NCBI GenBank assembly: GCA_021464245.1
Contig: JADCRB010000040.1
Location: forward strand, 7,784,575-7,848,574
From: Carallia brachiata
Lineage: Eukaryota; Streptophyta; Magnoliopsida; Malpighiales; Rhizophoraceae
DNA: 64,000 bases
Direction of reading: 5' to 3'
Made by a program: the position numbers and the translations under genes. Position 1 is the first letter of the stretch; the number at the start of each line of letters is the position of its first letter. Below are positions 56,375-64,000 of the stretch, piece after piece. A model generated the notes under the pieces. That model worked only from the letters and a program-made list of their open reading frames with translations. It ran no database searches and had not been told where the DNA came from.

Positions 56375-59000
56375 TATTTTTTCATAATTTATTAATGCGC
56401 ACTATTATATTACTGTATTTCCAGTATTATTAACATAATTACGTTATTCATTTGATGATATTTAATTATTTATTTATTTATTTATTAAATTTAATTATTT
56501 AATAATTCATATTATTTTAATTTCACATAAAAAAAACTTTTATCAAATATTTTACTTTATTTTTACGGTTGGTCCGCCTTGCATGCAGTTTAGGGACTAT
56601 GAGGTGAATCAGGCAGAGACCAAACAGTGAGCTGCAGCGTAATAAAAAACGGGTGGCGTGGGGCTGTGACCAAGCAATGGTGCTCGGCAGGTGATGCAAT
56701 AATCTTAGTGGGCAGGGGATGAGGAGAAAAGAAATGGTGACCTTGGAAAAGTGGAGAGTCAAAATGTAACCACAAATCACGAAAAAGAGCCCTGTGGGTG
56801 GCGCCCCTACAAAAACCAACGAACTTGATAAGCGATACATGCCATCGCCATCCCCATCCGTCCACGGCACGCTATGCCAAAAAGGCGGCCGAAACGTTCG
56901 TTTTGAAATTGAAATGGTCTTTCTTAACGAAAAAAAAAAAAAAAAAGTGAGAAATGCGGTGATGCTTTATAATCTTATTAAAAGGTTTTGTATTTGTGTT
57001 TACAGTAGATGCACCGAATTCAAATGATTATATTATTATAATATAAAAAGTATCAAATGAGACATAAATTTAATTTTATTAATCGTTTTATTAAAATTTA
57101 AATTTATAATCTATTAATCGATGAAAAATATTAACAGTCACTTTTACCTTCTCTTTTATAGTTACTGTTTACTTGGCAGGTATTAATTAGTTGTTAAAAA
57201 GTTGAATGTCAAAAATATTATGAAAATATCATTAAAAAGTGTTGATATGTTAACTTGTAATTGATATTTATAAAAAAAATAAATAAATAATGACTATCCA
57301 TAATAAACCTTATTAACTGATACGTTTGATATTTATAATTCCGCCATAACTAACGGGCAGTAAAATGATCTTCCGTTCAATCACGCGCTATTCGCGTTAA
57401 TTCCGAGAATATTCTGAATGGTCAAAGTCAACCAGCCCCAGTCCAAGAAATGCTGCCAGAAGAACATGAAAAGTTACTTGTCAAAGCTATGATAACTTGG
57501 CTGGCTTGATAGAATCAATTAGTAAGAAGAAAGTTTGATTTTTTTTCTGTTTTTAAAATTCAAAGTGATGATAAAAAGAAAAATATTTTGTTATTTGCTT
57601 TGTATATTTGATCCAATGAAATATTCAGCCTTAAATTTTCTGTTTTATTACTGGATGAGTTTTTTATAGATGAATTAGGACTGGATAAATTACATTAACA
57701 AAACACTATTTTCGATGTTTTCCTTTTTCTTGTGGTTAATTAATTTTGATTAAGATTCAAAACTTAGAATTTCAATTTTAGAAACTGTGAGTCCTATTCC
57801 ATTGTTTTTCATGTTCTCATCTTGTTATAAAAAAAACTACTTCGTTATCTCATCTTAAAAATTCAAAAAATATCTCAATGGTAAGGCCTGCCTCAATTTT
57901 TACCTTCTTGTGAATTGAAAAAAAAAAAGAAAAAAAATTTTTTAGTACTTTTAATTGAATGATCAACTCACCACATCCTCTTTCGTTCATTGTGACGTGA
58001 AAAACAAATAATACAAAAAAATATAACGTTTTACCCGGCGTCCCCGAGCCTTCAAAGACAACATATTTTACCAATGAGAAAACTAGGTAATAGTACTCAG
58101 AAAATAATATGAGGGCATTAAAAAATATAAATCAATCATATTTTATTTGGTCTAATAAATAAATATAATTTCATGTAACAGAATTGTTTTTCTGTCTTTT
58201 TTAACTACTATGTTGCTCAATAAGTTGAATGTAAATATTATGTATATAGGCAAACCAAGAGACGGCCATGTTCCCTGAAGACCTCTAAACAGCCCTTTAA
58301 TGGACACAACCTCAGGTCCTCAACTCTACCCCAATGTTGGGAAACGGGACTCTTGTTAGTCAAGGAGGGGGGCTCACAGTAGATATATATATATATATAT
58401 AAGGGAAATACCTGCGCATTACTCGGGTTTTATAATTTTTCTTATTTAGTATTGATAATTTGAACGGTATCAAATGTTTTAATGAAATATTTTTGATGGC
58501 TTATGCTTTCAATAGTGAAATTTCGCTTTTCTTAAATACAATCTTATTGTTTTCAAAGAATGTTCGGTAGCTAAATCATTATTTATTCAATCTTGATACT
58601 TTTTTTGTTTAGTGAAAAATATTTTATTTTTCCATCATTTCCTTAATTTTTCCTAAATTACACATTTACCTAAATAACTTCGGAAGAATTGAATTCGTTA
58701 AATTTAAATTATAGTGCAATAATTGTTCTTCAATAGTAAATTGTGAGGTGATTTCGTATTATTCCCTTCATTAATATGTGTTATTTACTAATATACACTA
58801 TTTAATTTAAAATATTAATTTGTTAGTATTGTTTGTTTTCCAATGAGTTCTTCATCTTCATACCGGAGCTTTCTCTTCAATGGTTGTTTGAATGTGTCTA
58901 TTTTGCTTTCTCTTTAACGAAATATTTCTCCACGGACATGTAAGTTTGTCTTCAATGTTTTTTGCTTAGTTACTTTTTATTGATGGTTTTATGTTCGCAG
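56375..59000. other. Intergenic stretch
   Basis: No gene is supported. Less AT-rich patches at 56575-56900, 57355-57500 and 58255-58375 are unidentified; the first has minus-strand open frames without known motifs. A (TA)n run lies at 58384-58400. Confidence 0.4.
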
Positions 59001-59185
59001 GTTATTGTTGACAATGTCAATGATAATGTTGGTGACATAGCTGGTAGATCTAATCTTTTTGGCTCATAAGCCAAGTCATCTTGTGCTGCACTTGTTGTTG
59101 CTTCCATATCCTCTTTTGGAATTGACCATGAGTTGACGTTTATGCTATATATATACTCTCATCGTTAGTTCTGTGGGTATTTCAA
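59001..59185 (+). pseudogene. Broken exon of type I vacuolar H+-pyrophosphatase
   Basis: After an intact acceptor (TGTTCGCAG) the plus strand reads VIVDNVNDNVGDIAGRSNLFGS, then a TAA stop, then [27 protein letters not shown]. This follows the family segment [41 protein letters not shown] of K+-dependent (type I, AVP1-like) proton-pumping pyrophosphatases of the tonoplast. The pyrophosphate-binding DNVGDNVGD motif has Gly to Asn, and GMGSD has become GRSN. The stop replaces a Tyr codon by one base. Past 59150 a frameshift leads to LIVSSVGIS, also family-like. No neighbouring exons are visible. Retained intron boundary means it came from genomic DNA, not from mRNA. Confidence 0.85.
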
Positions 59186-59199
59186 AGGAGATTCTTATG

Positions 59200-60828
59200 T
59201 TTTCGTGGTTAATTTTTGGCTTGATTCTCTGTGGTTGAATATAAATTAATGTGGGTATAAAATGAGGGGCATTTAATTAGGTAGTTATAGCAAATATTGA
59301 AGGATAATTTTTAGTTATAATAGTCCAATTTTGTTTGTATTTTATTTGGAGAGTGAAAAAAAGAGGAGTTTTCCCTCTTATATTTTTTAAGAAGTAAAAT
59401 AAAGAAAGAGTTTTTTTTTCAGTTATAGATTTATATTATTATTGTTAGATATAGAGTTGTGACTCATAAGTATGTTGGAAGAGTAGCAGGGAGGCAAGAT
59501 TCGCTCCTTAGCATATAATTAGTGTTGTTGTTGGTCCGCACGTGTCGCACATGGAAGGCAATGAATGATTTCTATTTCAGGCAAAGCCCAAAATAGATGC
59601 AACGGAAACTGCACAAAGAGAATGTTTGGGCTGAGGTTACTTCTACAAGAGGGAAGCCACTGAATTGACCCAGTCACTGATCCGAGCCCAGATAGCAACA
59701 AGCTATTTTAAACCCCTAACGGAAGGGCCGCCAATTGGGAATAGGCCCAGTTATAGAGGACCGCAGGCAAATACTTTGGTGAAGGATGCTGCAGCTGGAT
59801 GGGCTGCCAAAGCCTTGAAAGACTAAGCTTATGTCCTGTTGACCATGTGACTATGGTGGTCGCCCCAAAAAACAAGAAATAAAAAAGAAAACCTGCGTAC
59901 CTTGTTTAAACGTGGAGGTAAAAACGTTTTGTTTTATGAATAAAACTTATTTGCTTGCTCAAAACAAAAAAATCTATCGTGGCTCCCAAGGCCTTTCATG
60001 GCTTCAAGATTAAAAATGTTATGCATAAACCTAATCTTTGGACACTACATTCATGCCCTATAAGATATTTTGAAATTAGTTTGTTTAAATTCTATTAACT
60101 TTTATTAAAGCGTATAAAGTTATTAAATATAAAAATTTGACATGATTTATAATATTTTTAAACTTCTACTCCTCTTACTGACTTAAACTTTAAAGTAAAT
60201 TTGAGTTACAAATACTTTATTTAACATGATATTGCAGTTTGGTTTCCCTTTGTATTTGCACTAGCAATTTAGCCTTTAAATATAGACTTAACCTCTTTCA
60301 GTACAGTTAATTTATACCATGTGCTATCAAATCTAGCACTTGTCAAAAAGATATGTTTAAAAGTATAAAGTTTCATATTAATTAAATTTAAGAATTTAAT
60401 ATGATTTATAATACTATTAGATTTTTTCTTCCATTAGTTTGAAGTTTTAAGTAAATTTGAAATTGCATGGTTTTATATGACAAACTTCCATGTCAATCCA
60501 ATCAAGATTAAGTCAAACTATAGATAATTTTGAGGTCGCACTCCCATATTTATGTGGATTTATGACTTTTTTTTAACTTTTTTCATTGGTAAAAAAATAT
60601 TTTCTGCAGTCGTCATTTATGAAAATTAAGTTGTGGTAAGAAAAGCCCATTTACATGTAAATTTGGTTGGTGTAACATTACACTTGCCGAAGATGAGAAC
60701 ATGACATGATTTTCTACTATTTCTTTGTTCTTCTGGAAAATTAGATCAGATGGAAAAGATGGACTTGTTGAAGTTTCGTAAACCAATGCCACATATTATT
60801 CCCTTTTTCTTAGTAAAACTCACTCATC
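59200..60828. other. Intergenic stretch
   Basis: It is AT-rich except for 59510-59870, which is less AT-rich and contains a short plus-strand open piece ending KDAAAGWAAKALKD. I cannot identify it. No gene is supported. Confidence 0.35.
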
Positions 60829-61364
60829 CTGAAGGGAGCGCCGGGCCTAGTAGGTATTGGAGGAGTGGTTAAAGATGCACGTGGCAACTTCATTTTTAGT
60901 TTTGCTAGTTTTGCTGGTGTGTCATGGGCGATTGGAGCTGACCTTAGGGCCATTCACATAGCATTGAGGCTTGTTTGGTAGAGGGGACTACATAATATTA
61001 TTGTTGAAACTAATTCTTTGCTTGCTTAGTAGAAAGTATTTGGCAAAGGCTAGGAATCTGATCAACCATTATCAATGATTGTTTACAGCTTATTAATCTT
61101 CTTTGGCAGTGTCAACTATAACATATTGAGAGAGAAAAATTTGTGTGCTGATTTCATGGCTTTAATTGGGGCATCCATGGATCTTTCTCTTCAAGTACGA
61201 GACTCTCTTCTAGTGAGCTTCTTCTAGTGAGCTTGCACAGCTTTTTTCATGCAAACTTAATTAGTGTGACAGTACCGAGAGGTGATGACATTACCTAGCT
61301 TAACTTTGTTAGATTCGGTATCTTTGTTTAGTTTATTTCACTATTTCACCAAAAAAAAAAAAAA
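60829..61364 (+). mobile_element. 5'-truncated LINE tail with decayed RNase H domain
   Basis: The plus strand reads GAPGLVGIGGVVKDARGNFI, then FAGVSWAIGADLRAIHIAL, a TAG stop, IIVETNSLL, and in another frame NYNILREKN and ADFMALIGAS. These are the ordered motifs of the RVT_3/RNase H domain at the end of plant LINE ORF2 (G.AG.GGV.RD..G, AE..A...GL, .ESDS, R..N..AD.LA). A 14-base A run (61351-61364) ends the unit, as expected for a 5'-truncated LINE insertion. Several stops and frameshifts show it is old. Confidence 0.7.
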
Positions 61365-64000
61365 CTCATTTATGATCTAATATCACACAAATTTGTTTTT
61401 TATTTTTTTATTCAAATAGACTTCACTTATTGTATAGTGTAAAATCATAAGTAAATTATACTAATTAAATATTTTAAGTTGGATTAGATTTCCCCTCAAA
61501 ATTTTTTTTAAATAAATGAAGCTTTTGAGAGTGATATTAGACATTCTTTTGCTGTTACAACATAAAATAACTATTAATTGCTGCATATTAAGTCCGAAAC
61601 TTGGGATTGTGAATAAACACATTCAATCTTAGGTGGGTTTATTAGTTTAGTCTATTTTCTCAATTTCACTACACGCTTGCCATTTTCAAATTCTCATTCG
61701 CATATTAATTACTATCTCTAAGTTAAGGAACAAACCATGTTAGAAAATTTGGTATTGCTTCTATTTTAATACTTAAAGAGATCACATGAATTTGGTAATA
61801 CTCAGATTTTCTGTCTCTTTATATATATATATATATACATACATAGCTAAAAATTCATAATTTGATAGTATGACATGAACAATGACTATATTTGAAACTT
61901 TGTTTTTTAACTCAATTTTTTTTTTTCGGACTCGAACTATATCTGAAACAATTCCCCTTATTTTGATTTTCAAATAAAAAATCTTAGGTAGCTTAACAAC
62001 TTAAGGTCAAATATGAAGGAATGAAATTTTTAGTTAACGCCGAAACTGTGCTGGAGATAATTTGGTTGTAAAGACAAAAATAATAAGGAACTGAAGTTAT
62101 ATATGTTTTTATTTTTCTAACCACGAAACATTTGATCTTGCAATCAAGAAGAATAAAAAATAAAATTAGGATCAGCTACATAAATTAATAAGATTTTCTA
62201 ACTCAATCTAATTCTCCAGGTCAACGGCTTACTACTTGTCTATTATCAGACGTCCACGCCTGTTTTTCTTATTATAACATTCATTGGACTTAGTAAGAAT
62301 AACTCTCCAAAATTCCTAAAATTTCATATCCTCATTCTTAGCGTCTCTGAAAGGACACATCCCCGTCTATTTAGTGGATAGTGACCACAATAGTTTCTTA
62401 ACTTATGCGTTAAAAAACTGACGTTCATAGATAGGCAAGACGCTAATCAAAAAAAAAAAAACAGATGGGCAAGACTACAATAAGATTCTCTATGTCAAAA
62501 ATTTGGGTTCGGAGTTTGGTTATGTAAGGAATTTTCTTTTAATCTTTTATGTATTTTTCTTGATAGCATATATAAATGAAGGAATTATTTAATCAAAAAA
62601 TTTACAATGTTGGATTTCACCTCTGGTATTATATCAAGTGACTTTTCAACTCAAAAGTTTAACCTAGTACACGAGTTCCATGAATAGGTCATATATTAAA
62701 TGTTAAAGTATATTTTAAAGCTCAATTTTTCCGGGATTTGTTTAATTTTTCTTTTGATGGGATTTAATCAGGATTAACATTATTGAAGAGGGCACCAAAA
62801 TTAATAGAAAATTATTAAAATTTTTCATAGGTGCCTATGTATCAAAAGAACTAAACTTTCAAAAACTATAGAAAAAGAACATAAGTCATGAATCAAGTAT
62901 ACATCGTACACAAGAGACAAGACAAAAATATAATGAAAAGTTATAATTGTCATGTATATGGTAATAAGAAGCAAAGCTAAAAATTGTGTGTAAAAAGCTA
63001 GATATTATTAAAATAAAATAATGTCAAAGGAAAGTTTGTCCAAAGAGGCAATATTTTAGCCTACTATATGGGACATAATAAACTCTTAAATTGAGAAGCA
63101 TGTAGTGCAAATAAAACACACATATTCATTTATGATTTTTTGTAAGAAAATAAACACAAACTATTAAGAAAACTGCAACCACAATAAATCCACAGAACCA
63201 TTTGATCAATTGTTTACAACATTTATCCCATAAAATTGCAATCACCATCAACATTCCGTTGATACGTTCAATGTCCATTTTTGAAGAAGAGCTTGACAAA
63301 GGGTTGTGGGTCTGAAGTTAAATACAAAGAACATTAAAAAAAGAAGAAAAAGATGGACTGAATGTTTGAGAACGTTTTGCACACAATAGAGTATTTATAG
63401 GGATTCCGGAAGAAAAATCATTAAGCAATAAAACAAAAGGTAAAATTAAAGATTCTGAATAGTGCTTGTTAAGGATTTGCCTTTGCAAACATGGAATCAA
63501 GAATTTCTGTCCGAACTAGCTGGGAAATGGAGAACTTTTTTAGAGCTTGACATCTAATCTGACCAGAATAGAGGTTGGATGCGTGTCGTTTTATGCTCCT
63601 GATAAAGGTGGAGAGATTTATTCTTGTGGTGGTAAATGTGTCTATCGAGATAAAATTGTTCAAGTTAAGAATAAGGGTGGAGCTTGCCACAACCATTAGA
63701 GCTCCGACATTTAGAACGGATGCAAGATTAGAGGAGAGTTCAAATTAGAATGAGAAAAGGAGATCTGATGGCAGTGTGAAAATGGGTGGGTTAGAGAAGC
63801 GGTGGTGGTAGGGAAGGCAACAACAATTAGGTAGGGAGAAGCTAAGGTGGGCAGGGTCACTGGAGAAAGGAGAGTTGTTGAGGTCAATAAGAAATTAGCG
63901 ATCAGAAAGTGGCCAAAACGGTCAGGTGGTTGGGAACGAGCTGATATTAAACAAGTGACTGAAAGAAACTGAGAAATTATGTCGTCTTCAAGAGAGAAAA
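61365..64000. other. AT-rich stretch to the right edge
   Basis: No gene is supported. A (TA)n run lies at 61820-61838. The last 700 bases are less AT-rich, purine-rich on the plus strand (63740-63960), with short minus-strand open frames (63318-63696) that match nothing I know. It could be the edge of a gene or element beyond the window. Confidence 0.35.

Noticed and set aside
56575..56900. Possible gene in the less AT-rich patch with minus-strand open frames of 91-115 codons
   Set aside because: Two overlapping frames of similar length without known motifs, splice sites or a promoter do not support a gene.
58255..58375. Organelle DNA insertion
   Set aside because: The patch is less AT-rich, but I could not match it to any plastid or mitochondrial gene.
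63318..63696. Two minus-strand open frames near the right edge as a gene
   Set aside because: They are short, low in complexity and match no family; the window ends before context could help.

Overview
The window is nuclear DNA from a flowering plant, most likely a dicot. It has AT-rich intergenic DNA, split genes with GT-AG introns, a plastid-type bifunctional riboflavin enzyme, classical arabinogalactan proteins, L1-type LINEs, MITEs and tRNA-derived SINEs. I could not name the species from sequence alone.

Layout. (1) 0-3 kb: an unidentified open frame at the left edge, then a small coiled-coil gene of a plant-specific family (1442-2687) that appears frameshifted. (2) 3.3-10.4 kb, minus strand: a complete three-exon gene for a DEAH-box helicase fused to an RBR ubiquitin ligase (DEAH11/12 type, 1726 aa as assembled). 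(3) 10.5-27 kb: a gene-poor block of MITE-like inverted repeats, SINEs, a 312-bp direct-plus-inverted repeat, a degenerate ~178-bp tandem array of about 3.5 kb, an ~82-bp tandem array and a relic of an LTR element. (4) 27.4 and 32.0 kb: two small intronless classical arabinogalactan protein genes facing each other. (5) 35.04-37.28 kb: a hAT-like element of about 2.2 kb that carries exon pieces of two unrelated genes, a CAAX prenyl protease (RCE1/FACE2) and the SUMO-activating enzyme subunit SAE2. (6) 38.4-44.4 kb: a nearly full-length but disabled L1-type LINE on the minus strand with a 20-bp target-site duplication, next to an opposite-strand LINE 3' end and a SINE. (7) 46.1-51.3 kb, minus strand: a complete seven-exon RIBA gene (GTP cyclohydrolase II / DHBP synthase, 570 aa). 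(8) 51.4-64 kb: AT-rich intergenic DNA with a palindromic MITE, a broken exon of a type I vacuolar H+-pyrophosphatase and a 5'-truncated LINE tail with an RNase H domain.

The intact genes are unrelated housekeeping or cell-surface genes with no operon-like logic. The most distinctive content is the gene-capturing hAT-like element and the diverged satellite array. All exon models come from reading frames, splice signals and recalled family conservation. No alignment or database search was run.
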